Assembly: GCF_003461955.1 (NCBI RefSeq)
Contig: NZ_QTYB01000002.1
Location: 1-64,000, forward strand
Reading direction: 5' to 3'
Length of the DNA stretch: 64,000 nt
DNA from: Ruminococcus sp. AM36-2AA
GTDB taxonomy: Bacteria; Bacillota; Clostridia; Lachnospirales; Lachnospiraceae
Shown here: in pieces, positions 24,737 to 33,175 of the stretch
How positions within the stretch are numbered: position 1 is the first letter of the stretch
How the letters are laid out: every line of letters begins with the position of its first letter
Program-made: the position numbers and the translations under genes
Notes under the pieces: generated by a model
Told to the model about the DNA's origin: nothing
Database searches by the model: none
The model's input: the letters and a program-made list of their open reading frames with translations, nothing else

Positions 24737-26083
24737 ATGGGTAAATATTTCGGAACAGATGGTTTTCGTGGTGAAGCAAATGTAAAACTTACAGCAGATC
24801 ATGCATTTCGTGTGGGACGTTATCTTGGCTGGTATTACGGCAGAGATCACAAGGCGAAGATCGTGATCGGCAAGGATACAAGAAGAAGCAGTTACATGTT
24901 TGAGTATGCCCTTGCGGCAGGACTTACCGCATCCGGAGCAGACGCCTATCTGCTTCATGTAACCACAACTCCAAGTGTATCCTATGTGGTACGTACAGAA
25001 GATTTTGACTGCGGTATCATGATTTCCGCAAGCCATAATCCGTTTAACGATAATGGAATCAAAGTCCTCAATGAGAACGGACAGAAGATTTCCGCAGATA
25101 TTGAAGCACGTATCGAGGCTTATCTGGATGGAGAGATCGAAGAACTTCCGCTGGCAACCGGAGAAGATATCGGCTGTACGGTTGATTTTGCATCTGGAAG
25201 AAACCGTTATATCGGACATCTGATCTCTATCCCATGCCACGATTTCAAGAATATCAAGGTGGGACTGGACTGCTCCAACGGAAGTTCATCCGCCATTGCC
25301 AAGAGTGTTTTTGACGCACTCCGTGCAAAAACTTACGTAATCAATAATGAGCCGAACGGAACCAACATCAACCGTGGGTGCGGTTCCACACACATTGAAG
25401 TTCTGAGACAATTTGTGGTAGATAAAGGTCTGGATATCGGTTTTGCATACGATGGTGATGCAGACCGCTGTATCGCCGTAGACCACCGTGGAAACATCAT
25501 TGACGGTGACAAGATTATGTATGTCTGCGGTAAATACTTAAGAGAAAAAGGACAGCTGAACGGAAATACAGTTGTAACAACTGTTATGTCAAACCTTGGC
25601 CTTTACAAATCCCTTGAGCGGGAAGGCATCGACTACGAGCAGACTGCAGTCGGTGACAAATACGTTGCCGAGAATATGATGGAAAACAATTACAGTATCG
25701 GCGGTGAGCAGTCCGGACATATTATTTTCAGCCGTTATTCTGCTACCGGTGACGGAATCCTCACATCCCTGATGATCATGGAAGCATGTGTGGACCAGAA
25801 AGCCACACTCTGCGACCTTGCCAAGGAGATGAAGGTTTACCCGCAGCTTCTCCGCAATGTGCGCGTTTCCGACAAGAAAACAGCACTGGAGAATGAGAAG
25901 GTAAAAGCATCCATCGAGGCTGCGGCAGAGGCACTTGGCGATGATGGCCGTATCCTGGTACGTGAGAGCGGTACAGAGCCGCTGATCCGTGTTATGGTAG
26001 AAGCAGGAACCGATGAACTCTGCCATAAATATGTAGACAGTGTTGTTGATGTAATGGAAGCCGAAGGGCTTGTTGTAGAATAA
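24737..26083 (+). CDS. glmM: Phosphoglucosamine mutase
   Basis: This 448-residue alpha-D-phosphohexomutase converts glucosamine-6-phosphate to glucosamine-1-phosphate for UDP-GlcNAc and peptidoglycan. It begins GKYFGTDGFRGEAN. The catalytic phosphoserine lies in ISASHNPFNDNGIK (about residue 100), the Mg-binding loop is AYDGDADRC, the sugar-binding loop is GGEQSGHII and the phosphate loop is RESGTEPLIRVM. All match GlmM rather than phosphomannomutase. AAAGGAG precedes the ATG. It sits between the nucleotidyltransferase and a TPR lipoprotein. Confidence 0.94.
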   Translation: MGKYFGTDGFRGEANVKLTADHAFRVGRYLGWYYGRDHKAKIVIGKDTRRSSYMFEYALAAGLTASGADAYLLHVTTTPSVSYVVRTEDFDCGIMISASHNPFNDNGIKVLNENGQKISADIEARIEAYLDGEIEELPLATGEDIGCTVDFASGRNRYIGHLISIPCHDFKNIKVGLDCSNGSSSAIAKSVFDALRAKTYVINNEPNGTNINRGCGSTHIEVLRQFVVDKGLDIGFAYDGDADRCIAVDHRGNIIDGDKIMYVCGKYLREKGQLNGNTVVTTVMSNLGLYKSLEREGIDYEQTAVGDKYVAENMMENNYSIGGEQSGHIIFSRYSATGDGILTSLMIMEACVDQKATLCDLAKEMKVYPQLLRNVRVSDKKTALENEKVKASIEAAAEALGDDGRILVRESGTEPLIRVMVEAGTDELCHKYVDSVVDVMEAEGLVVE

Positions 26084-26091
26084 GGAATTCC

Positions 26092-27150
26092 ATGAAAAAT
26101 ACAAAGACCGTATTGATTCTTGCAGCCGTTACAGGAGCTTTGCTTCTGGGCGGCTGCGGCAGTGAAAAAACAAAAACATACGAGCAGGCGGGTAAAGATC
26201 TTTCTCAGGGAAGCTACAAGTATGCCCTGGAGGAGTACCAGAGTTCTATCCAGAACGGGGTAAAACTGGCACAGTCCTACCGTGGGGCGGGGATTGCAAG
26301 CCTGCGTCTTGGCAAATATGAGGATGCGGTGAATAATTTTACAGAGGCATTGGGCTGTGACCGGGTAAGTAAAAGCCTGCGCAGGGATATTTTGTCTTAC
26401 CGTGCCACCGCAGAGCTGAAAGCTGGAAATTATGAGGACGCCATGGCAGACTGCCAGACATTAGGAGAAGATTTTTCCATGGATGCCAGCAGTTATTTCC
26501 TTACCGGAAAAGTTGCCCTTGCCATGGATTCCTACGAGGAAGCGGCATCGAACTTTAAGCAGGCCTATGGAGAGGACTCCACCTATGATATGGCGATCCA
26601 GATCTATGAAGCGTATCTGGATAAAGATATGGAAGCAGACGGAACCAGATATCTGGAGGCTGCCCTTTCTTCTGAGGCCAAGGACGCGCAGGATCACTGT
26701 GACAGAGGCCGCGTTTACTATTATATGGAAGATTACAGCAATGCAAAAAAAGAGCTCCTGGAAGCAACCAAGAAGGATAATACGGAAGCTCTTCTTCTCC
26801 TGGGAATGGTATATCTGGCTCAGGATGATGTGGAAAATGCCCAGGCAATGTATAAACAGTATATTTCCGCAGTGGGAGATTCCGCCAAGGGATATAACGG
26901 CCTGGCACTGTGTGATATCCGGAATGGGGATTATGATTCTGCTCTTGATAACATTACAAAAGGTCTCCCGACTGCTACCACAGACGAGATGCAGAGCCTT
27001 CTGTTCAACGAGATCGTAGCCTATGAGAAAAAACTGGATTTTGCCACCGCACTGACCAAGGCACAGGAATATGTTGATATGTTCCCGGAAGATTCCGCTG
27101 CCAAAAAAGAGCTGGCTTTCCTGAAAACCAGAACGTCTTCGGAGGGCTGA
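26092..27150 (+). CDS. Tetratricopeptide-repeat lipoprotein
   Basis: This 352-residue protein has a lipoprotein signal ending LLLGGC (Cys about residue 21) and then consecutive TPR-like helix pairs. Examples are SQGSYKYALEEYQSSIQ, LGKYEDAVNNFTEALG, AGNYEDAMADCQTL, MDSYEEAASNFKQAYG and YSNAKKELLEATKKD. It should be an extracytoplasmic scaffold attached to the membrane. Its position between glmM and hflX (1 bp gap to hflX) indicates co-expression but gives no specific partner. Confidence 0.83.
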   Translation: MKNTKTVLILAAVTGALLLGGCGSEKTKTYEQAGKDLSQGSYKYALEEYQSSIQNGVKLAQSYRGAGIASLRLGKYEDAVNNFTEALGCDRVSKSLRRDILSYRATAELKAGNYEDAMADCQTLGEDFSMDASSYFLTGKVALAMDSYEEAASNFKQAYGEDSTYDMAIQIYEAYLDKDMEADGTRYLEAALSSEAKDAQDHCDRGRVYYYMEDYSNAKKELLEATKKDNTEALLLLGMVYLAQDDVENAQAMYKQYISAVGDSAKGYNGLALCDIRNGDYDSALDNITKGLPTATTDEMQSLLFNEIVAYEKKLDFATALTKAQEYVDMFPEDSAAKKELAFLKTRTSSEG

Positions 27151-27151
27151 T

Positions 27152-28387
27152 ATGGAATATTTTGAGGAAATACAGGACCGGGTCATCCTGATCGGGGTTC
27201 AGGCAAATCTGGGGGATGACATGGAAGAATCCCTGGATGAGCTTGGAGAGCTTGCGGCTACAGCAGGTGCATACGTTGCTGGCAGGATCATCCAGAACCG
27301 CGAGGCAATACATCCTGGCACCTATATCGGAAAAGGCAAGATCGAGGAGGTAAAAGGCCTTCTCTATGCCCTGAATGCCAACGGTGTGATCTGTGACGAT
27401 GAGCTTTCTCCTGCTCAGATGAACAATCTGGAGCGGGAACTGGAATGCAAGGTTATGGACCGTACCTTGCTGATTCTTGACATTTTTGCGAAGCGTGCCG
27501 TGACAAGCGAAGGTAAGATCCAGGTAGAGCTTGCACAGCTCCGTTACCGTTCTGCACGTCTTGTGGGACTTCGTTCTTCTCTCTCAAGGCTTGGAGGAGG
27601 AATCGGTACCAGAGGTCCCGGTGAGAAGAAACTGGAGACAGACCGCCGTCTGATCCGAAACCGGATCTCCGCACTGAAGCAGGAACTTTCCCAGGTGGAA
27701 AAGCACAGGGAACTGCTCCGTTCCAGAAGAGCGGCAGGAAATCTGAAGACTGCGGCTATTGTCGGCTACACCAATGCGGGAAAATCCACGCTTCTGAATA
27801 CACTGACCGGTGCGTCGGTGCTTTCGGAGGATAAGCTTTTTGCCACGCTGGACCCGACCACACGTCTTCTGACACTGGATGACGGACAGCAGCTTCTTCT
27901 TACGGATACTGTAGGATTTATCCGGAAGCTTCCCCACAATCTGGTAGAAGCCTTCAAGAGTACCCTGGAAGAAGCCAAATATGCGGACTACATCATTCAT
28001 GTGGTAGATGAGTCCAATCCCCAGGCGGAGATGCAGATGCATATCGTATATGAGACCCTGAAAGAGCTGGGCGCCCTTGGGAAAAAGACGATCACACTTT
28101 TTAACAAGCAGGACCGTGTTTCCGGGGAAAGTCTCCGGGATCTCCGTGCAGATCATACGCTGAAGATTTCCGCACGGACAGGAGAAGGACTTGAAGAATT
28201 TAAGGAACTGCTCTCTGAGATCCTTGCAGAAGGCCAGATTTATATGGAGCGGCTTTTTCCGTATTCGGAGGCCGGTCAGATCCAGCTGATCCGTGAGTAT
28301 GGACAGCTTCTTTCGGAAGAGTATACAGAAGGCGGAATTGCTGTAAAAGCAAGGGTTCCGCGGGAAATCTATCCGAAAGTTACATAA
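27152..28387 (+). CDS. hflX: GTPase HflX
   Basis: This 411-residue ribosome-associated GTPase splits stalled or hibernating 70S ribosomes. It has the N-terminal HflX domain (LGELAATAGAYVAGRI, NPGTYIGKGK-like GTYIGKGKIEEV), the linker GGGIGTRGPGEKKLETDRR, and a C-terminal TRAFAC G domain with G1 GYTNAGKST, G3 DTVGF and G4 NKQD. The length is standard. Transcription leaving this gene meets a hairpin formed by the NrdR boxes of the next gene. Confidence 0.95.
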   Translation: MEYFEEIQDRVILIGVQANLGDDMEESLDELGELAATAGAYVAGRIIQNREAIHPGTYIGKGKIEEVKGLLYALNANGVICDDELSPAQMNNLERELECKVMDRTLLILDIFAKRAVTSEGKIQVELAQLRYRSARLVGLRSSLSRLGGGIGTRGPGEKKLETDRRLIRNRISALKQELSQVEKHRELLRSRRAAGNLKTAAIVGYTNAGKSTLLNTLTGASVLSEDKLFATLDPTTRLLTLDDGQQLLLTDTVGFIRKLPHNLVEAFKSTLEEAKYADYIIHVVDESNPQAEMQMHIVYETLKELGALGKKTITLFNKQDRVSGESLRDLRADHTLKISARTGEGLEEFKELLSEILAEGQIYMERLFPYSEAGQIQLIREYGQLLSEEYTEGGIAVKARVPREIYPKVT

Positions 28388-28405
28388 TGTTAAAAAAACT
28401 ACTCA

Positions 28406-28456
28406 GTACCATATATAGTACCGTGAACAAAATGGACACTATATATGGTGCTTTTT
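28406..28456 (+). promoter_or_regulatory. Paired NrdR boxes forming a terminator-like hairpin
   Basis: Two NrdR-box-like 16-mers lie at 28406-28421 (core CATATATAG) and 28436-28451 (ACACTATATATGGTGC), 30 bp centre to centre, about three helical turns as typical for NrdR. The half sequences ACCATATATAGT (28408-28419) and ACTATATATGGT (28438-28449) are perfectly complementary, and a CTTTTT run follows at 28451-28456. The same DNA can therefore be an NrdR operator for nrdD and a Rho-independent terminator for hflX. Confidence 0.72.
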
Positions 28457-28459
28457 ATG

Positions 28460-28488
28460 TTGACGCAAAGAGGTGTGTCTGATACAAT
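28460..28488 (+). promoter_or_regulatory. Promoter of the first nrdD
   Basis: TTGACG (28460-28465) and TACAAT (28483-28488) are separated by 17 bp, just downstream of the NrdR boxes. The ~110-nt leader contains an 8-bp inverted repeat TGAACATA (28504-28511)/TATGTTCA (28527-28534) of unknown role. Confidence 0.72.
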
Positions 28489-28603
28489 AAGCCTACAGCG
28501 CTTTGAACATAGATCGTGAAACGAGGTATGTTCATGGGCAGGTAAGTGAGGTGGAATAAGAGAGTCCGCTTTATAAATACATGCATGAGGGAGGCATTTT
28601 CTT

Positions 28604-30976
28604 ATGTTTCAGGTAGTAAAAAGAGACGGTGAATTAGACGAATTTAAAATGGGGAAGATCACCGCAGCCATTGATAAGGCGTTTGATGCCAAGGGCAAGA
28701 ATTACAGTCCGGATATGATCGATCTTCTGGGACTTCGTGTCACAGCAGATTTTCAAAACAAGATCGAGAACAACCGGATCTCCGTGGAGGATATCCAGGA
28801 CAGTGTGGAGAACGTACTGATCCAGGCAGGATATTCCGATGTCGCCAAGGCGTATATCCTTTATCGTAAGCAGCGTGAGAAGATCCGCAATATGAAATCC
28901 ACCATCCTTGACTATAAAGAGATCGTAAACAGCTATGTGAAGGTTGAGGACTGGCGTGTGAAAGAGAACTCAACCGTAACCTATTCTGTAGGAGGACTGA
29001 TCTTAAGCAACTCCGGAGCAGTTACTGCCAATTACTGGCTGTCTGAGATCTATGACAATGAGATCGCGGAGGCACACAGAAATGCGGATATCCATATCCA
29101 CGATCTGTCCATGCTGACCGGATACTGTGCAGGATGGTCCCTGAAACAGCTGATCCGTGAGGGCCTTGGCGGAATCGAGGGTAAGATCACTTCCGCACCG
29201 GCCAAGCATTTAAGCGTGCTCTGTAACCAGATGGTAAATTTCCTGGGTATCATGCAGAACGAGTGGGCGGGCGCACAGGCATTTTCATCCTTTGATACCT
29301 ATCTGGCTCCTTTTGTAAAGGTGGACAACCTTTCTTATCCGGAAGTGAAGAAATGCATTGAGTCTTTTGTATATGGGGTGAACACACCGAGCCGCTGGGG
29401 AACCCAGGCACCGTTTTCCAATATTACACTGGACTGGACTGTTCCGGATGACCTTGCAGAACTTCCTGCCATCGTAGGCGGCAAGGATATGGACTTCAAG
29501 TATAAAGACTGCAAGAAAGAGATGGATATGGTCAATAAGGCATTTATCGAGACCATGATCGAGGGAGATGCCAACGGACGTGGATTCCAGTATCCGATCC
29601 CGACTTATTCCATCACAAAGGAATTTGACTGGTCTGATACCGAGAATAACAGACTTCTCTTTGAGATGACTTCCAAGTACGGTACTCCGTATTTTTCCAA
29701 CTACATCAACAGTGATATGAAACCGAGCGACATCCGCAGCATGTGCTGCCGTCTCCGCCTGGATCTCCGTGAGCTCCGCAAAAAGAGCGGCGGTTTCTTC
29801 GGTTCCGGTGAGAGTACAGGTTCTGTAGGTGTTGTAACTATCAATATGCCACGTATCGCATATCTTTCCAGAACACCGAAGGAATTTTATCAGCGCCTGG
29901 ATCACATGATGGATATCTCCGCGAGATCTCTTCACATCAAGAGAGATGTGATCAGCAGACTTCTGGATGAGGGACTGTATCCGTATACCAAGAGATATCT
30001 TGGAAGTTTTGAGAATCATTTTTCCACCATCGGTCTTGTGGGAATGAACGAAGCGGGCTTAAATGCATGCTGGCTGAAAAAAGACATGACAGATCCGGAG
30101 ACCCAGAAGTTTACGAAAGAGGTTCTGGAGCATATGAGAAACCGTCTTTCTGACTATCAGGAGCAGTATCCGGGAGAGCTTTTCAATCTGGAGGCAACAC
30201 CGGCGGAATCCACCGCATACCGCCTTGCCAAACACGACAGAAGCCGTTATCCGGATATCAAGACAGCAGGAAAAGAGGGCGATACTCCGTATTACACAAA
30301 CAGCTCCCATCTGCCGGTTGATTATACCGCTGATATTTTTGACGCACTGGATATACAGGATGATCTGCAGACTCTGTATACATCCGGAACTGTATTCCAC
30401 GCATTCCTGGGAGAGAAACTTCCGGACTGGAAGGCAGCAGCGTCTCTGGTACGTAAGATCGCAGAGAATTATCGCCTGCCGTATTACACCATTTCTCCGA
30501 CCTATTCCGTATGTCAGGAGCATGGCTACATCAGCGGAGAGCATTTCACCTGTCCGAAATGTGGAAAGAAGGCTGAAGTTTACAGCCGTATCACCGGCTA
30601 CTACCGTCCGGTACAGAACTGGAATGATGGTAAGACACAGGAGTACAAGAACCGTACCCTCTATGATATTACCCACTCCCAGTTGAAAAAGGTACACACC
30701 AGCATGATGACCATGAAAGGCGACGAGGTTGAGATCCAGCCGGTGGCATCGCACAAATATCTCTTCACGACCAGCACCTGTCCAAACTGCCGTATGGCAA
30801 AGAAAATGCTGGAAGGTGAGGAACTGGAGATCATCGATGCCGAGCAGAATCCCGAACTTGTTAAGCAGTACGGGATCCGTCAGGCGCCTACACTTGTGAT
30901 CACTGACGGAGCGCAGGTTAAGAAGTATGTGAATGCTTCTAATATACAGAAGTATGTGGATGAAGAACTGGATTGA
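28604..30976 (+). CDS. nrdD: Anaerobic ribonucleoside-triphosphate reductase with C-terminal redoxin domain
   Basis: This 790-residue class III reductase makes dNTPs under anaerobiosis by glycyl-radical chemistry. It has an N-terminal ATP-cone allosteric domain (FQVVKRDGELDEFKMGKI, about 1-95) and a ten-stranded barrel core. A zinc site lies near CQEHGY...CPKCG (about 637-655), and the radical glycine is in RITGYYRP (Gly665). Beyond the usual end it carries about 70 residues with TTSTCPNCRMAKKML (CPNC at 726-729) and QAPTLVITDG, a glutaredoxin/thioredoxin-like fold. This suggests built-in disulfide reduction rather than formate as reductant. No nrdG follows. NrdR boxes precede it. Confidence 0.9.
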   Translation: MFQVVKRDGELDEFKMGKITAAIDKAFDAKGKNYSPDMIDLLGLRVTADFQNKIENNRISVEDIQDSVENVLIQAGYSDVAKAYILYRKQREKIRNMKSTILDYKEIVNSYVKVEDWRVKENSTVTYSVGGLILSNSGAVTANYWLSEIYDNEIAEAHRNADIHIHDLSMLTGYCAGWSLKQLIREGLGGIEGKITSAPAKHLSVLCNQMVNFLGIMQNEWAGAQAFSSFDTYLAPFVKVDNLSYPEVKKCIESFVYGVNTPSRWGTQAPFSNITLDWTVPDDLAELPAIVGGKDMDFKYKDCKKEMDMVNKAFIETMIEGDANGRGFQYPIPTYSITKEFDWSDTENNRLLFEMTSKYGTPYFSNYINSDMKPSDIRSMCCRLRLDLRELRKKSGGFFGSGESTGSVGVVTINMPRIAYLSRTPKEFYQRLDHMMDISARSLHIKRDVISRLLDEGLYPYTKRYLGSFENHFSTIGLVGMNEAGLNACWLKKDMTDPETQKFTKEVLEHMRNRLSDYQEQYPGELFNLEATPAESTAYRLAKHDRSRYPDIKTAGKEGDTPYYTNSSHLPVDYTADIFDALDIQDDLQTLYTSGTVFHAFLGEKLPDWKAAASLVRKIAENYRLPYYTISPTYSVCQEHGYISGEHFTCPKCGKKAEVYSRITGYYRPVQNWNDGKTQEYKNRTLYDITHSQLKKVHTSMMTMKGDEVEIQPVASHKYLFTTSTCPNCRMAKKMLEGEELEIIDAEQNPELVKQYGIRQAPTLVITDGAQVKKYVNASNIQKYVDEELD

Positions 30977-31010
30977 GCTCTTTCAAAATAACTGCAAGTA
31001 AAAAATGTAT

Positions 31011-31050
31011 AGCTGGACGCATGTCTGTTGGATGTGTGTCCGGCTTTTTT
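31011..31050 (+). terminator. Terminator after the first nrdD
   Basis: AGCTGGACGCATGTC (31011-31025) and GATGTGTGTCCGGCT (31031-31045) pair along 15 bp, with four G-T pairs, a 5-nt loop and six T. Confidence 0.85.
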
Positions 31051-31101
31051 ATATATTATTTTTGTTTTTTATGTTGGGGATTTTTGTTTTGGAAAAGGTG
31101 G

Positions 31102-31129
31102 TTGACATTTCTTATCAGGATGGTATACT
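31102..31129 (+). promoter_or_regulatory. Strong promoter driving into a gene-free structured block
   Basis: Consensus TTGACA (31102-31107) and TATACT (31124-31129) are 16 bp apart. The transcript would begin near 31136. It would first run through AAGCGTTACGCTT and CGCTGTGATACAGCG hairpins, then through GC-rich stems, with no convincing gene until 32035. Confidence 0.62.
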
Positions 31130-31146
31130 TATATTCAAAATTTAGT

Positions 31147-31457
31147 GATTAAAAGCGTTACGCTTTAATGTATGAATGCAAACGTATCGCTGTGATACAG
31201 CGGGGGAAATCCGGGAATTGTTTCCCGGCGGAAATTTGCGAGGGGGAAAGCGCTCGGAGTTGCGAAGCCCGCGTATTTCCCCCTCGCGCTCCCCCTTTCT
31301 GGGCACGCTTTTTTGGAGCGTACGTTGTGGTGTGTGTGACGTTTTTGGTGGGGCGATGGATTCGACAGTATCGAGGACGCCAGGCTGAGCCGATGGATGA
31401 GGGCGGACGGGAAAGCGGCCCGCGTAGCGGGCCTGTTCCCTGTGTTTTGGGTAGAAG
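31147..31457 (+). other. GC-rich, hairpin-dense block, candidate structured RNA or dispersed element
   Basis: Within about 300 bp are AAGCG-TTA-CGCTT, CGCTGT-GAT-ACAGCG, CCGGGAA-TTGT-TTCCCGG, a 12-bp stem GCGAGGGGGAAA/TTTCCCCCTCGC (31238-31249 with 31276-31287) and GGCCCGC-GTA-GCGGGCC near 31414-31430. Base composition is far more GC-rich than the flanks. Open frames exist on both strands, but they overlap each other and lack ribosome-binding sites, so I do not call a protein. It could be a non-coding RNA, a mobile repeat or both. Confidence 0.5.
31238..31308 (+). repeat. Left copy of an imperfect inverted repeat pair
   Basis: This copy begins with GCGAGGGGGAAAGC, continues with AGTTGCGAAGCCC, closes its own hairpin with CCCCCTCGC, and ends GCTCC...GGGCACGC. 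The same order of motifs occurs on the opposite strand at 31662-31736. The pair encloses about 350 bp and resembles the terminal structures of a small non-autonomous element. Confidence 0.55.
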
Positions 31458-31661
31458 AGTGTTTGTGAATATGATTAAGTGTGTCATTATAATGGGGGAT
31501 ATGATGTAATATGGATGCTTAAATTATGGGATATTGTATTAGTATTTGTCAGTAATGAGATAACAGTAGAACATCCACTTATATCGGCACAACCTACAAC
31601 AACCAACACCGTAGAATACATCACCTCACCAGCAAAGCAACACATTCCACAGCGCAGAACA

Positions 31662-31736
31662 GCGGCGTGGCCGGGAGGGGTGGAGCGCGAGGAGGGGAGC
31701 ATGGCCTTCGCAACTATGAATGCTTCCCCTCCTCGC
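31662..31736 (-). repeat. Right copy of an imperfect inverted repeat pair
   Basis: Read on the minus strand it begins GCGAGGAGGGGAAGC (from 31736), continues AGTTGCGAAGGCC, closes with CCCCTCCTCGC and ends GCTCC...CGGCCACGC. This matches the copy at 31238-31308 in order and spacing. Its own arms GCGAGGAGGGGAGCAT (31687-31702) and ATGCTTCCCCTCCTCGC (31720-31736) form a 16-bp hairpin with one bulge. Confidence 0.55.
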
Positions 31737-31743
31737 AACTGCC

Positions 31744-31975
31744 GCATGCGAAATGCTCCCGCCGGAAGGAGATATACCTGCCGCATGCAAAATGCTCCCG
31801 CCGGAAGGAGATATACCTGCCGCATGCAAAATACTCCCGCCGGAAGGAGATATACCTGCCGCATGCGAAATGCTCCCGCTGGAAAGGGAATCCACCGTAT
31901 GTGGAAATGCTCCATCCCGGAAGGGAATCCGCCACATGCGAAATGCTCCACCCTGGGAAGGGATTCACTTCCCGC
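31744..31975. repeat. 39-bp tandem repeats, about four good and two degenerate copies
   Basis: Units beginning GCATGC(G/A)AAATGCTCCC start at 31744, 31783, 31822 and 31861, exactly 39 bp apart. The first three are nearly identical and contain CGCCGGAAGGAGATATACC. The fourth diverges after CTCCCGC, and two shorter degenerate copies extend to about 31975. Because 39 is a multiple of three, the frames stay open on both strands and look like proteins, but no start site or composition supports translation. Each unit has a CTCC...GGAG mini-hairpin and a GCATGC palindrome. Confidence 0.8.
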
Positions 31976-32034
31976 AAATTTCATGCTAAAATAAAAAAAT
32001 ATGAAAAGAATAAAAAGAAAAGAGGAAACACATC

Positions 32035-32475
32035 ATGGTAAAACAGAACATCGTCTTCGTAGAAAACACCCCAGGGAGTCTTCAGAAAGTTACAAAGATT
32101 CTTGCAGAGAATCAGATCGACATCTACGGCTTCGGCTGCTTCGACGCACCGGAATTCGCAAACTTCCGTATGGTATGCGATGATCCGGAAAAAGCAGATC
32201 AGATCATGGCTGAAAACGGATACATGACCCGTATCACTCAGGCCATCCTGGTGGATCTTCAGGATGAGATCGGCGGCCTGGACAAACTTTTAAGTGTCAT
32301 GGGCGACAGCAACGTAAACCTTCACTACATCTACACCTTCTTCCACAGAGGCCTGAAAGTCCCGGTAGCGATCATGCACTGTGAGGATCTTCTTGTTGCA
32401 GAGAGTGTTCTCCGTAACAATGGCTTCAAGGTTCTGAACCGCCTGGTAGATCCGGATGGAGCGGAAGAAGCGTAA
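32035..32475 (+). CDS. ACT domain-containing protein (tandem ACT)
   Basis: This 146-residue protein has two ACT-like modules. The first starts VKQNIVFVENTPGSLQKVTKIL and the second is near LLSVMGDSNVNLHYIYTFFH. ACT modules bind amino acids and regulate enzymes or transporters; stand-alone tandem ACT proteins like this one are common in Clostridia without assigned function. AGGAAACACATC precedes the ATG. It lies 21 bp before the response regulator, so it may be co-transcribed with the two-component system, an unusual pairing. Confidence 0.84.
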   Translation: MVKQNIVFVENTPGSLQKVTKILAENQIDIYGFGCFDAPEFANFRMVCDDPEKADQIMAENGYMTRITQAILVDLQDEIGGLDKLLSVMGDSNVNLHYIYTFFHRGLKVPVAIMHCEDLLVAESVLRNNGFKVLNRLVDPDGAEEA

Positions 32476-32496
32476 ACATAAAAAGGACGAACAGGA

Positions 32497-33168
32497 ATGA
32501 AGTATCGTATTTTTATTGTAGAAGATGACGAAACAATCGCGAATCTTCTGAAAAAACATCTCAGTTCCTGGGGATATGAAGTTTTTCTGGCTGAGGATTT
32601 TTCCAATGTACTGCAGGAATTTGCGGGGAAAGATCCTCAGCTTGTTCTTCTGGATCTGAAACTTCCCTTTTATAACGGCTTCCACTGGTGCGAGGAAATC
32701 CGAAAAGTCTCCCAGGTGCCGGTGATCTTCATCTCCTCCGCAGCCGACAATATGAACATGGTCATGGCCATGAGCCGTGGAGCAGATGATTTTATCGCCA
32801 AGCCTTTTGACATGGATGTACTGGTAGCCAAGATTCAGGCAATCCTCCGCAGGACCTATTCCTTTGGAAATCCGGGAAATGTACTGGAACATAAAGGAGC
32901 AGTGCTCAACCTTTCCGGGGCTACGCTGACCTGGAACGGGGTGGAGCTGGAACTGACCAGAAATGAACTGCGTATCCTGGAGCTGCTTTTTTCCCAGGCA
33001 GGCAGACCGGTATCCAGAGATGCCATTATGACGAAACTGTGGGAAAGTGACAGTTTTGTGGACGACAACACCCTGACCGTAAACATTACACGCCTTCGTA
33101 AAAAACTGGAGGCAGCAGGCCTTGTGGATTTTATTATCACGCGAAAAGGTTTGGGCTACATGGTGTGA
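32497..33168 (+). CDS. OmpR-family response regulator (BceR-like)
   Basis: This 223-residue regulator has an N-terminal receiver domain with acidic pocket EDDE, phospho-acceptor Asp53 in LVLLDLKLP, Thr/Ser switch region FISSAAD and Lys in IAKPF. A C-terminal winged-helix DNA-binding domain (about 128-222) ends TRKGLGYMV. The order regulator, kinase, ATP-binding protein, permease is that of BceRSAB peptide-antibiotic sensing and resistance modules. A palindrome in front of the transporter genes is a plausible target. Confidence 0.9.
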   Translation: MKYRIFIVEDDETIANLLKKHLSSWGYEVFLAEDFSNVLQEFAGKDPQLVLLDLKLPFYNGFHWCEEIRKVSQVPVIFISSAADNMNMVMAMSRGADDFIAKPFDMDVLVAKIQAILRRTYSFGNPGNVLEHKGAVLNLSGATLTWNGVELELTRNELRILELLFSQAGRPVSRDAIMTKLWESDSFVDDNTLTVNITRLRKKLEAAGLVDFIITRKGLGYMV

Positions 33169-33175
33169 GGTTTTT

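Noticed and set aside
31345..31420. Similarity of GGGGCGATGGATTCGACAG to the 5' end of tmRNA
   Set aside because: Only the first ~18 bases match; no tag reading frame, pseudoknot series or 3' acceptor-like end was found in the following several hundred bases.
31744..31975. Possible CRISPR array
   Set aside because: Units are contiguous 39-bp tandem copies with no unique spacers between them, and no cas genes are present.
31487..31984. Overlapping open frames of 100-165 codons on both strands across the repeats
   Set aside because: They are open because the repeat unit is 39 bp (a multiple of three) and GC-rich. No ribosome-binding sites, and all frames stay open together.
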